Below, piece by piece: positions 10,651 through 18,284 of a stretch of 64,000 nucleotides of DNA. The translations under genes and the position numbers were made by a program. Source of the stretch: Variovorax sp. EL159 (GTDB lineage Bacteria; Pseudomonadota; Gammaproteobacteria; Burkholderiales; Burkholderiaceae_C); NCBI RefSeq assembly GCF_900100965.1, contig NZ_FMUJ01000003.1:372001-436000 (forward strand), written 5' to 3'. The notes beneath the pieces were generated by a model, which did no database searches, was not told the origin of the DNA, and was given only the letters and a program-made list of their open reading frames with translations. How positions within the stretch are numbered: position 1 is the stretch's first letter; each line of letters starts with the position of its first letter.

Positions 10651-10676
10651 AACGCGGCCGCCCGGCCGCGTTGTTG
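10651..10676 (+). terminator. putative intrinsic terminator of the exported-protein unit
   Basis: AACGCGGCC, loop GCCC, GGCCGCGTT is a perfect 9-bp stem followed by TTGTTG. The tail is only moderately U-rich, so termination may be partial. It stands 35 bases after the stop of the third exported gene. Confidence 0.5.
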
Positions 10677-10694
10677 TTGCCGTACCCTTGCCGG

Positions 10695-11201
10695 ATGAAC
10701 TCCTTCACGCGCGCCCTGCGCGTCATCATCCGCGCCATCGGCACCGTGCTCATCGTGCCCTTCCTGCTCTTCGAGGAATGGGGATGGGAGCCACTGGCCG
10801 CCCTGATGGCGCGACTGTCCCGCCTGCCCTTGTGGGCGCGTCTCGAAGACCGCCTGCGCAAGCTGCCGCCCTGGGCCGCGCTGCTGGCGTTCTTCGTGCC
10901 GATGCTCCTTTTGCTGCCGGTCAAGGTGCTGGCGCTCTTTCTTTTCGGGCGCGGCCACGCGGCCAGCGGCGTAACGGTGCTGGTGCTGGCCAAGCTCGTC
11001 GGCACGGCCGTGGTGGCGCGGATCTTCCAGCTGGTCGAAGGCCCGCTCATGCGCATTCCCTGGTTCGCCCGCTGGTATCCGCGCTGGAAAGCCTGGAAAG
11101 ACCAGGTGCTGACGCGCGTTCGCCAGAGCCGGCCGTGGCGCGTGGTGCGGGCGATCAACCGGCGGCTTTCCCGTGGGTGGCGGCGGCTGAAGGAGGGCTG
11201 A
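10695..11201 (+). CDS. small integral membrane protein, unknown
   Basis: 168 residues, start at the ATG at 10695. Three hydrophobic segments are visible: residues about 12-30, 60-85 (a run of Leu/Val/Pro, 'VPMLLLLPVKVLALFLF') and 95-112. The C-terminal third is strongly basic and Trp/Arg-rich ('WFARWYPRWKAWKDQ', 'RRLSRGWRRL'), pointing to the cytoplasm. It resembles short hypothetical membrane proteins common in Burkholderiales. It follows the terminator hairpin and so is probably transcribed separately. Confidence 0.7.
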   Translation: MNSFTRALRVIIRAIGTVLIVPFLLFEEWGWEPLAALMARLSRLPLWARLEDRLRKLPPWAALLAFFVPMLLLLPVKVLALFLFGRGHAASGVTVLVLAKLVGTAVVARIFQLVEGPLMRIPWFARWYPRWKAWKDQVLTRVRQSRPWRVVRAINRRLSRGWRRLKEG

Positions 11202-11221
11202 GGGAAGACTGAATTTATTTT

Positions 11222-11262
11222 TACCCGGGTATATTGTCAATTCAATTTGACCCGGGTAATAT
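11222..11262 (+). promoter_or_regulatory. promoter with two ACCCGGGT operators, leaderless transcript predicted
   Basis: A near-ideal sigma70-type promoter is visible: TTGTCA (11234-11239), 17-base spacer, TAATAT (11257-11262), placing the start of transcription at about 11269, i.e. on the ATG at 11270. Two copies of a palindromic word flank or overlap it: TACCCGGGTA at 11222-11231, just before the -35, and ACCCGGGT at 11250-11257, touching the -10. Their centres are 27 bases apart. This geometry fits repression by a dimeric regulator, most simply the MarR protein encoded second in the operon. Confidence 0.65.
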
Positions 11263-11269
11263 TTGAGGC

Positions 11270-11632
11270 ATGAACCTGCCTCAAGAAACACGGCGCGCCC
11301 TCGTCAAGGCCTACAAGGAATCCGTACGCCCTGCAGGCGTCTACGTCATCCGCAACACGCTCACCGGCCGCGTCTATGTGGCCGGCAGCCTCGACGTCGA
11401 AGGCGCGATGAACCGCGCCCGCTTCGAACTCGACCTGCGCTCGCACCGCAACAAGGCACTGGGACGCGACTGGCTCGCGCACGGCGCGGCGAATTTCAGC
11501 TTCGAAGTGATCGACCGGGTCAAGGAGCGCGACGACCCGGCCTTCGACCGCAAGGCCGAGCTCGAGAAGCTGCTCCTGCTCTGGTGCGAAGAACTCCAGT
11601 GCACCGGCGAGAACGGCTACAACACGCCATGA
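11270..11632 (+). CDS. GIY-YIG nuclease family protein
   Basis: 120-residue single-domain protein. Residues 23-40 carry the GIY-YIG core in the form 'GVYVIRNTLTGRVYVAGS', followed by 'NRARFELDLRSHRNKALGRDW' with the conserved Arg/His helix and 'FSFEVIDRV'; a Glu near 97 ('KAELEKLLLLW') is the candidate metal ligand. Stand-alone small proteins of this type have uncertain activity. Its transcript is predicted to be leaderless: the only purine-rich word, GAGG at 11265-11268, is one base from the ATG and cannot act as a normal ribosome site. Overlaps the MarR start by ATGA. Confidence 0.85.
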   Translation: MNLPQETRRALVKAYKESVRPAGVYVIRNTLTGRVYVAGSLDVEGAMNRARFELDLRSHRNKALGRDWLAHGAANFSFEVIDRVKERDDPAFDRKAELEKLLLLWCEELQCTGENGYNTP

Positions 11633-12069
11633 GCGTCGATGCATTGGGCTTTTGCCTTGGCATCGGCCGCGCCCACGCCACCCTGACCCTGAAGCTCGAC
11701 GAAGACCTCGGCGCCTTCCACGGACTGAACTACGAAGACTTCGCCCTCCTCTATTTGCTCCTGCAAGGCGACGACGGCTGCATGCCCATGCCCGATCTCG
11801 CGCGAGCCCTGGGGTTGCCAATGTCGGCGTTGATCCGCAAGATGCTGCTGCTCGAAAAAACCGGCTTGGCCGAGCGCGTGGCGGGACCGAACGGCGACAG
11901 CCGGCGCCATGCGGCCATCCGCCGCGGCGGCCGACTGTTGATGCAGGCCGCCGTCACCACCGTCGAGGCGATCTGCGCCGACGCCGTGAAGTCGCTGGCC
12001 CCGCAACGCCTGCCGGACATCCACGCCGCGTTGCGGGTGCTGTACCAGGACGACGCGCCGCACGCCTGA
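11629..12069 (+). CDS. MarR family transcriptional regulator
   Basis: 146-residue winged-helix regulator. The DNA-binding region spans residues about 35-95: 'YEDFALLYLLLQ', recognition helix 'MPMPDLARALGLPMSALIRKMLLLEKTGL', wing 'RVAGPNGDSRRHAAIRRGG'. The start overlaps the GIY-YIG stop (ATGA), so both come from the 11234 promoter, and the twin ACCCGGGT operators make autorepression likely. The inducer is unknown. MarR-nuclease pairing suggests a stress or DNA-damage link, but this is inference. Confidence 0.9.
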   Translation: MSVDALGFCLGIGRAHATLTLKLDEDLGAFHGLNYEDFALLYLLLQGDDGCMPMPDLARALGLPMSALIRKMLLLEKTGLAERVAGPNGDSRRHAAIRRGGRLLMQAAVTTVEAICADAVKSLAPQRLPDIHAALRVLYQDDAPHA

Positions 12070-12132
12070 GCCATTCAACGGGTAGATTACGCACCTCGTT
12101 TCGCCCGGACCCGGAAGAACAAAGAATCCGAC

Positions 12133-12714
12133 ATGCCATCCGATACCCCTGCGCCCCCGACCCACCTGATTGTTTTCGCTGGCTTCAAACGCATCGCCCT
12201 GGGAACCACCGCCGACGTGCTCGCGCAACTGCGCGAGCGCACCGACGACACGCCCTACCTCGTGTTCGACGAGCAGACCGGCGAGCTGCTCGACTTCGAC
12301 GTGCACAACCGTGCCGGCGCGGTCACGCCCGCCGGCAGTGCCGAGACGCATGACGACGCGCCGCGCGGCGTGGGCCGCCCCAAGCTCGGCGTGGTCGCAC
12401 GCGAAGTCACGCTGCTGCCGCGCCACTGGGACTGGCTCAATCGCCAACCCGGCGGCGCCTCGGTAGCACTGCGGCGGCTGGTGCAGGACGCCAGCCGCGT
12501 CAACGCCGACCGCGATGCCGTGCGCGCATCGCGCGAAGCCGCCTACCGTTTCATGACCGCCATCGCCGGCGCCCTGCCCGGCTTCGAGGAAGCCACCCGC
12601 GCGCTGTTCGCGGGCGAGCGCAATCGCTTCGAAGCACTGATCGACGCCTGGCCGCCAGACCTGCGCGCGCACCTGCAAAAACTGTCCGCCGCCGGCTGGA
12701 GCACCCCCGCATGA
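12133..12714 (+). CDS. DUF2239 family protein
   Basis: 193 residues, recognised as DUF2239 from the N-terminal 'HLIVFAGFKRIALGT' strand-turn, the 'YLVFDEQTGELLDFD' segment, and the 'GRPKLGVVAREVTLLPRHWDWLNRQPGGAS' core, which is the family signature. A helical half follows ('REAAYRFMTAIAGALPGFEEATRALFAG'). The biochemical role is not known; the 'RPKLGV..REVTLLPRHW.WL' region resembles small DNA-binding or antitoxin-like modules. It overlaps the MATE start by ATGA, so the two are co-transcribed. Confidence 0.88.
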   Translation: MPSDTPAPPTHLIVFAGFKRIALGTTADVLAQLRERTDDTPYLVFDEQTGELLDFDVHNRAGAVTPAGSAETHDDAPRGVGRPKLGVVAREVTLLPRHWDWLNRQPGGASVALRRLVQDASRVNADRDAVRASREAAYRFMTAIAGALPGFEEATRALFAGERNRFEALIDAWPPDLRAHLQKLSAAGWSTPA

Positions 12715-14165
12715 GAGCAACCCCCGAGACCCCCAGCGCCAGCCAAGGCAGCCCAAGCGGAGCCAGTGGCTCGACGAGCGACCCGAGCGGACTCAAGGGC
12801 GTGCCCGTCGCGCCCGTGGGCGCACCGCGTCCTCTGTGGAAAGTCTTTCTCTTCTTCCTGGCGCCGATGTTGCTCAGCAACATCCTGCAATCGCTGTCGG
12901 GCACGCTCAACAACATCTATGTCGGGCAGATGCTCGGCGTGGGCGCGCTGGCGGCGGTGTCGAGCTTCTTCCCGGTGATGTTCTTCTTCATCGCCTTCAT
13001 CATCGGCCTGGGCGCCGGTGCGTCGGTGCTGATCGGCCAGGCCTGGGGGGCGCGCGATGTCGCCAAGGTCAAGGCCGTGGCCGGCACCACGCTCACGGTG
13101 GGCATCCTGATGGGCCTGGTGATCGCGGTGTTCGGCGGTGTCTTCACCACGCCGATGCTGGCGATGCTGGGCACGCCGCCCGACGTGCTGGCCGACTCCA
13201 CGCGCTACGCCCGCATCATGCTCATCGCGATGCCCGGCCTCTTCGTGTTCCTGCTGTCCACCGCCATGCTGCGCGGCGTGGGCGACACCATCACGCCGCT
13301 GTTCACGCTGGTCATCTCCACGCTGGTCGGGCTGATGGTCACGCCCGCGCTCATTCGCGGCTGGGGTGGCCTGCCGCAACTTGGCGTGGCCAGCGGTGCC
13401 TGGGCCACGGTGGTGGCCTTCGTGGTCGCCACGCTGTGGCTGGGCTTCCGGCTGCGCCATCGCAAGAGCCCGCTGGCGCCCGACGCCGAGTTCATGCGCA
13501 ACATGCGCATCCAGCCGCAATTGCTCAAGGCCGTGCTCCGCATCGGTGTGCCCACGGGCGTGCAGATGATCGTGGTGGCGCTGGCCGAAGTGGTGCTGCT
13601 GTCGATGGTCAACAGCTACGGCTCGAACGCCACTGCCGCCTACGGCGCGGTGAACCAGGTGGTCGCGTACGTGCAGTTCCCGGCGATCTCGATTGCCATT
13701 GCCGCATCGATCCTCGGCGCGCAGGCCATCGGCGCGGGCCGTGCCAACCGCCTCGGCGCCATCGCCAAGACGGCGCTGATGATGAACCTGGTGCTGACCG
13801 GCAGCCTCGTGCTGCTGGGCTACCTGTTCTCGCGCCACCTGATGGGCTTCTTCATCACCAGCGCGCCGGTGATCGAGATCGCGCAGACGCTGCTGCACAT
13901 CATGCTGTGGAGCCTGGTGCTCTTCGGCATGGCCTCGGCGCTGTCGGGGATCATGCGGGCCAGCGGCTCGGTGCTGGTGCCGACGCTGATCTCGATCTTC
14001 TGCATCCTCGGCGTGGAAGTGCCGGTGGCGTATGTCATGAGCCACCGCATCGGGCTGGACGGCATCTGGATCGCCTATCCGGCGACCTTCGGTGTGATGC
14101 TGCTGCTGCAGACCGCGTACTACCAGCTGGTGTGGCGCAAGAAGGCGATCCACCGGCTGGTGTAG
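12711..14165 (+). CDS. MATE family efflux transporter
   Basis: 484-residue multidrug/toxin exporter with about twelve membrane segments from residue 42 on. MATE features include 'LFFLAPMLLSNILQSLSGTLNNIYVGQMLG' in the first helix pair, 'IGLGAGASVLIGQAWGARD' and the pseudo-symmetric 'ISIAIAASILGAQAIGAGR' in the second half. The first 40 residues are Pro/Ser/Gly-rich and hydrophilic, longer than usual; a later start cannot be excluded, but the ATG at 12711 overlaps the DUF2239 stop. Acts in the inner membrane, probably with cation antiport. Confidence 0.93.
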   Translation: MRATPETPSASQGSPSGASGSTSDPSGLKGVPVAPVGAPRPLWKVFLFFLAPMLLSNILQSLSGTLNNIYVGQMLGVGALAAVSSFFPVMFFFIAFIIGLGAGASVLIGQAWGARDVAKVKAVAGTTLTVGILMGLVIAVFGGVFTTPMLAMLGTPPDVLADSTRYARIMLIAMPGLFVFLLSTAMLRGVGDTITPLFTLVISTLVGLMVTPALIRGWGGLPQLGVASGAWATVVAFVVATLWLGFRLRHRKSPLAPDAEFMRNMRIQPQLLKAVLRIGVPTGVQMIVVALAEVVLLSMVNSYGSNATAAYGAVNQVVAYVQFPAISIAIAASILGAQAIGAGRANRLGAIAKTALMMNLVLTGSLVLLGYLFSRHLMGFFITSAPVIEIAQTLLHIMLWSLVLFGMASALSGIMRASGSVLVPTLISIFCILGVEVPVAYVMSHRIGLDGIWIAYPATFGVMLLLQTAYYQLVWRKKAIHRLV

Positions 14166-14193
14166 CAGCCGCCTCCGGCGGCGGGTCGATGGA

Positions 14194-14667
14194 TCAGGCC
14201 CCGTCGAAGGCCTTGCGCACGGCGGCGATGTCGAGCTTGACCATCGTCATCATCGACTGCATCGCGCGGGCGGCCTTGGCCGGGTCCTTGTCCTGGAACA
14301 TCTCGATCAGGCCGTCGGGCACGATCTGCCAGGCCACGCCATAGCGGTCGGTGAGCCAGCCGCACTCCATCGGCTTTCCGCCTTCGAGCAGCCGGCTCCA
14401 GTAGTTGTCGACCTCGGCCTGCGTCCCGCACCTCAGGTACATCGAGATGGCCGGGGTGAACTTGAACTGCGGGCCGCCGTTGATCACCATGAACTCCTGC
14501 CCCTGGAGCTCGAAGACCGCGGTGAGCAGCGAGCCCTTCAGGGCGGGGTTGGTGTCGCCCCAGAGCAGCTTGTCGGTCACGCGCGAGTTCGGAAAGATGC
14601 CGGTGTAGAACTTCACCGCTTCTTCGCCGTTGCCGTCGAACCAGAGGCAGGGCACGATTTTCTGCAT
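14194..14667 (-). CDS. VOC family protein, PhnB/3-demethylubiquinone methyltransferase-like
   Basis: 157-residue vicinal-oxygen-chelate fold protein. 'IVPCLWFDGNGEEAVKFYTGIFPNS' is the first beta-alpha-beta repeat and 'MECGWLTDRYGVAWQIVP' the second, both typical of the PhnB-like subgroup often mis-annotated as methyltransferase. The C-terminal 'AMQSMMTMVKLDIAAVRKA' helix is also family-typical. The start at 14667 has GGAGAC just upstream; the open frame to 14712 is not needed. Enzymatic role unknown. Converges on the MATE gene, with a short GC hairpin at about 14170-14183 between the two. Confidence 0.9.
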   Translation of the reverse strand: MQKIVPCLWFDGNGEEAVKFYTGIFPNSRVTDKLLWGDTNPALKGSLLTAVFELQGQEFMVINGGPQFKFTPAISMYLRCGTQAEVDNYWSRLLEGGKPMECGWLTDRYGVAWQIVPDGLIEMFQDKDPAKAARAMQSMMTMVKLDIAAVRKAFDGA

Positions 14668-14785
14668 GGGGTCTCCTTCGCTTGAATGATGAACCTGAGG
14701 GTTCAGTATCAAAGCGCGAAGCTGGCGTTGTCAAGCCGCGCGGCGGCTGTCAGAGAGAAGTTCCCATGGGCCATGGCGGTCCACA

Positions 14786-16165
14786 ATGCCCGTTCACTTC
14801 TGCGCCATCGCCATGCTCGCCACACTCCAAAGCAGCTTCAAGCGCAACGCCGCGATGCTCGCGTGCCTCATCGCTTTTGCGGCTCATACAGCCCACGCGG
14901 CGGACACCGCGCCCTTTCCCGATGCCGCCGCCAGCGACCCGGCTACGCTCGGCTGGATGACCGGCTCGCCCCCGCCCGCAGAGCGCACGTTGCGCTTCGA
15001 CGACGGCAGCTACTTCCAGTTTCCGGCGATGCGCTGGAGCGTGTCGAACTTCCGCCAGCTGATGCCGACCATGAATGTCTCGCGCGGCCTGGGCGCGCCC
15101 GTCGCCCTGTCCTCGGCCCTGCGCAAGGACATCGACACGCTCAGCTTCATGCCGCTCGGCGGAACCGCGCCGATGAGCTGGGCGCAATCGCTCGCCGCCA
15201 CCTACACCGACGGCATCGTGGTGCTGCATCGCGGCCGCATCGTGTACGAGCGCTACTTCGGCGCGCTGAAAGACGACGGCCAGCATGGCGCCATGTCGGT
15301 CACCAAGTCGGTGGTCGGCACGCTCGGCGCGATGCTGGTGGCCGAAGGCAGGCTCGATGCCGACAAGCAGGTGGCCGAGTACGTGCCCGAACTTGCGAAG
15401 TCCGCCTTCGGCAACGCCACGGTGCGCCAGGTGCTCGACATGACCACCGGGCTCAAGTTCAGCGAAGACTATGCCGACCCGAACGCCGAAGTCTGGGCGC
15501 ATGCGCAGGCCGGCAACCCCTTGCCGAAGCCCAAGGACTACACCGGCCCGCGCAGCTACTACGAGTTCCTGCAGACCGTGCAACCCGAAGGACGGCATGG
15601 CGACGGCTTCGGCTACAAGACCGTCAACTCCGACGTGCTGGGCTGGGTGATCGCGCGCGCCACCGGCCGCAACGTGGCGCAGTTGCTGTCCGAGCGCATC
15701 TGGCGCCGCATCGGTGCCGAGCAGGACGCCTACTTCACCGTCGATTCGATCGGCACGCCCTTCGTCGGCGGCGGCCTGAACACCGGCCTGCGCGACCTGG
15801 CGCGCTTCGGAGAAATGCTGCGCAACGACGGCCGCTTCAACGGCCAGCAGATCGTGCCGAAGGCTGCGGTCGACGACATCCGGCGCGGGGGCGACAAGGC
15901 GGCCTTCGCCAAGGGCGGCTATCCGCTGCTGAAGGGCTGGAGCTACCGCGATATGTGGTGGGTCACGCACAACGACCACGGCGCCTACATGGCGCGCGGC
16001 GTGCACGGCCAGCGCATCTACATCGACCCGAAGGCCGAGATGGTGATCGTGCGCTACGCCTCGCACCCCGTGGCCAGCAACTCGGCCAACGACCCGGTCA
16101 CGCTGCCGGCTTTCGAGGCGCTCGGGCGGCATCTACTGGGGCAAGGCCGTCGCGTGGCGCGCTGA
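14786..16165 (+). CDS. serine hydrolase, class C beta-lactamase/6-aminohexanoate-dimer hydrolase-like
   Basis: 459 residues with an N-terminal signal ('MLACLIAFAAHTAHAADT'); an internal ATG at 14813 would shorten the leader. The active-site SxxK is S171-V-T-K174 in 'HGAMSVTKSVVGTLG', the Tyr motif is in 'DGFGYKTVNSDVLGW', and the C-terminal HxG-like box appears in 'ARGVHGQRIYIDPK'. The overall pattern ('LDMTTGLKFSEDYADP', 'GLRDLARFGEMLRNDG') matches the NylB-like group of beta-lactamase-fold esterases/amidases. Periplasmic amide or ester hydrolysis is likely; substrate unknown. Confidence 0.9.
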   Translation: MPVHFCAIAMLATLQSSFKRNAAMLACLIAFAAHTAHAADTAPFPDAAASDPATLGWMTGSPPPAERTLRFDDGSYFQFPAMRWSVSNFRQLMPTMNVSRGLGAPVALSSALRKDIDTLSFMPLGGTAPMSWAQSLAATYTDGIVVLHRGRIVYERYFGALKDDGQHGAMSVTKSVVGTLGAMLVAEGRLDADKQVAEYVPELAKSAFGNATVRQVLDMTTGLKFSEDYADPNAEVWAHAQAGNPLPKPKDYTGPRSYYEFLQTVQPEGRHGDGFGYKTVNSDVLGWVIARATGRNVAQLLSERIWRRIGAEQDAYFTVDSIGTPFVGGGLNTGLRDLARFGEMLRNDGRFNGQQIVPKAAVDDIRRGGDKAAFAKGGYPLLKGWSYRDMWWVTHNDHGAYMARGVHGQRIYIDPKAEMVIVRYASHPVASNSANDPVTLPAFEALGRHLLGQGRRVAR

Positions 16166-16370
16166 AAGCCGATGCCATTTCCATGAAACACAAGGACTGA
16201 CCGGCAGTTCCCGCACGCCGGGCAACCAGTGCCGCCATGCACGCACGATGCTGCGGCGTGGCCTTCGTGCGTGTCCTGCAAAGGGTAGGCGTTTCGCTTG
16301 CCGCGATCGGGACGGCCCTGGCTACCCTGCCTGCGACGGACGCGCCAGCCGGGCCGATCAGGCGCAGCGC

Positions 16371-17192
16371 CTAGAAGCCGTACAGCGCAGCCGGGTTGTC
16401 CACGAGGATGCGGCGGCGCGTGTCGTCGCTCGTGGCCCACGAGAACAGCAGGTCGTACAGCGGCACGTTCGCCGGCACCGGGTTGCGCCCCGGATGCGGC
16501 CAGTTGCTGGCCCACAGGCAGCGCTCCGGAAACTTCTCGGCCAGTGTGCGCGCCAGCAGGCTGACGTCGTCATAACCGGGCGCACCGGTCTTCGAGGTTT
16601 CGTACGGTGCCGACAGCTTGATCCACACGCGGCCCGAATCGAGCACGCGCAGCAGCGACTGGAACGACGGATGCGATGGCGCCACCGGCTCCAGGAACTT
16701 GCCGTTGTGGTCCAGCACCAGCCGGCACGGCAGGCGCTTGAGCACCTCTTCGTGGTCGGGCATCGTGCGGCCATCGAGCTGCAGGTTGACCATCCATTCG
16801 GCATTGGCCAGGCGCGCGGCCATCGGTTCGAGCGACGCCCAGCTCAGCACGCCGCCGATCATCATGTAGCGCACGCCGCGCATGCCGCCGGCATGCAGAC
16901 GCGCAATCTCTTCATCGCTCACTTCGGGCGCGACCAATGCAATGCCGCGCGCCGAATCGCCGAACTGCGCCAGCGCATCGAGCGTGCAGCTGTTGTCGAA
17001 GCCGTAGCCGGTCGGCTGCACGACCACCGCGCGGTCGATGCCCAGCGGCTCCTGCACCTGTGCGCGGTAGGCCGACACCGGCGAATGCGGCGGCACCCAC
17101 GCCACATTGGGAATCAGCGGAAAGCGGTCTTCGTAGATGTGGACGTGGCAGTCGCAAGCGCCGGCGTAGCGCGTATTCGGGGTCGATTCCAT
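16371..17192 (-). CDS. amidohydrolase family protein (amidohydrolase_2, lactonase-like)
   Basis: 273-residue TIM-barrel hydrolase. The metal/active-site residues visible are 'DCHVHIYED' at the N-terminus, 'LVLDHNGKF' in mid-chain and 'ASNWPHPGRNP' near the C-terminus, the layout of 2-pyrone-4,6-dicarboxylate lactonase (LigI)-like and related dicarboxylate lactonases. Start chosen at 17192 ('MESTPNTRYAG'); the frame upstream overlaps the dehydrogenase gene and is not conserved-looking. Last gene of the TRAP-LacI-dehydrogenase operon, so it probably opens a lactone imported or formed in that pathway. Confidence 0.88.
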   Translation of the reverse strand: MESTPNTRYAGACDCHVHIYEDRFPLIPNVAWVPPHSPVSAYRAQVQEPLGIDRAVVVQPTGYGFDNSCTLDALAQFGDSARGIALVAPEVSDEEIARLHAGGMRGVRYMMIGGVLSWASLEPMAARLANAEWMVNLQLDGRTMPDHEEVLKRLPCRLVLDHNGKFLEPVAPSHPSFQSLLRVLDSGRVWIKLSAPYETSKTGAPGYDDVSLLARTLAEKFPERCLWASNWPHPGRNPVPANVPLYDLLFSWATSDDTRRRILVDNPAALYGF

Positions 17193-17232
17193 GGAGCGTC
17201 TCTTCGAGTTGTTGTGATGTCGGTCGGATCGG

Positions 17233-18234
17233 TCAGTCGCGTGCGCCGTAGGCCTGCCGCCAGCGCCTGGCCTCGGCGGCATTGACCGCGCCCTTGGGGG
17301 CCCTGCCCTGAAAAATCTCGGCCAGTTGCGACACGGTTTCCATCGCCTGGTGCTCCACCGCTGGCGGCGTGAGCCCGCCGACGTGCGGCGATGCGATCAC
17401 GCGCGGGTGCGCCGCCACGCGCGGCGACGGCATCTGGTCGGGCGCGCGGCCCACGTCCAGTGCGCAGCCGGCGATGGTGCCGGCGTCGAGCGCGGCGAGC
17501 AGCGCGTCTTCGTCCACGAGGTTGCCGCGCGCGGCATTGATGAAGAAGGCATGCGGCTGCATCGCGGCGAAGGCCTTCGCGTCCATCATGCTCTCGGTCG
17601 CTTCGGTGGCGGGCGCGAGGCACACCACGAAATCGGACTGGGCCAGCAGCTCATCAAGCCCAACTTGCGCGAACTCCGCACGGCCGGTTGCCGTGTACGG
17701 GTCGTGCACCACGATGCGCATGCCAAGGGCCAGCGCGATGTCGCACAGGTAGCGGCTGATCTGGCCGAAGCCGATCACGCCCAGCGTGCTGCCGCGCAAC
17801 TCGCGCCCCATCACCGGCACCACGGGCTGGCCCGCGTGATACCGCGCAGTCGATGCGCTGATGTGCCGCCCCAGGTCGATCATCGCGCCCACGATCCATT
17901 CGGACACCGACGCGATGAAACCCGCGCTTGCCTGCGTGATCAGCACGCCATGCCGGCTGGCCGAGGCCACGTCGATGTTGCGGATGTCGATGGCGCAGCG
18001 CACGAAGGCCTTGAGCTGCGGCAGCGCCGCGAACAACGCCTCGTCGCCCACCGTCTGACGGTAGGAAATGATCGCATCGCATTCGCGCGCCAGCTCGGCC
18101 AGTTCGTGCGACGACAGGTCGGTGTCGGTCGGGTTGAAGCGCACCTGCGCGATGGCCTGCAAGGCCGCGGTGGCCCTCTCGCCGAAATAGGAAGCGAGCT
18201 TGCTCTGCGGATGGCTGACGAAAACCGTGGTCAT
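17233..18234 (-). CDS. D-2-hydroxyacid dehydrogenase family protein lacking the usual catalytic Glu
   Basis: 333-residue two-domain NAD-binding protein. The Rossmann motif is 'GSTLGVIGFGQISRYL', the catalytic Arg is in 'INAARGNLVDEDAL' and the catalytic His in 'ASPHVGGLTPP'. In PGDH-type enzymes a Glu lies 29 residues after the Arg, usually in a DVFxxEP motif. Here the chain reads 'LDVGRAPDQMPS' and that position is Pro, so the Arg-Glu-His triad is incomplete. The N-terminal substrate domain is intact ('AFVRCAIDIRNIDVASASRHGV'). Part of the TRAP/LacI operon; altered chemistry or substrate is possible. Confidence 0.9.
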   Translation of the reverse strand: MTTVFVSHPQSKLASYFGERATAALQAIAQVRFNPTDTDLSSHELAELARECDAIISYRQTVGDEALFAALPQLKAFVRCAIDIRNIDVASASRHGVLITQASAGFIASVSEWIVGAMIDLGRHISASTARYHAGQPVVPVMGRELRGSTLGVIGFGQISRYLCDIALALGMRIVVHDPYTATGRAEFAQVGLDELLAQSDFVVCLAPATEATESMMDAKAFAAMQPHAFFINAARGNLVDEDALLAALDAGTIAGCALDVGRAPDQMPSPRVAAHPRVIASPHVGGLTPPAVEHQAMETVSQLAEIFQGRAPKGAVNAAEARRWRQAYGARD

Positions 18235-18284
18235 GAAAAAACGACTTTGCTCACAAGAAGAAAGGAGAAGAAAAATGAAGGTGT

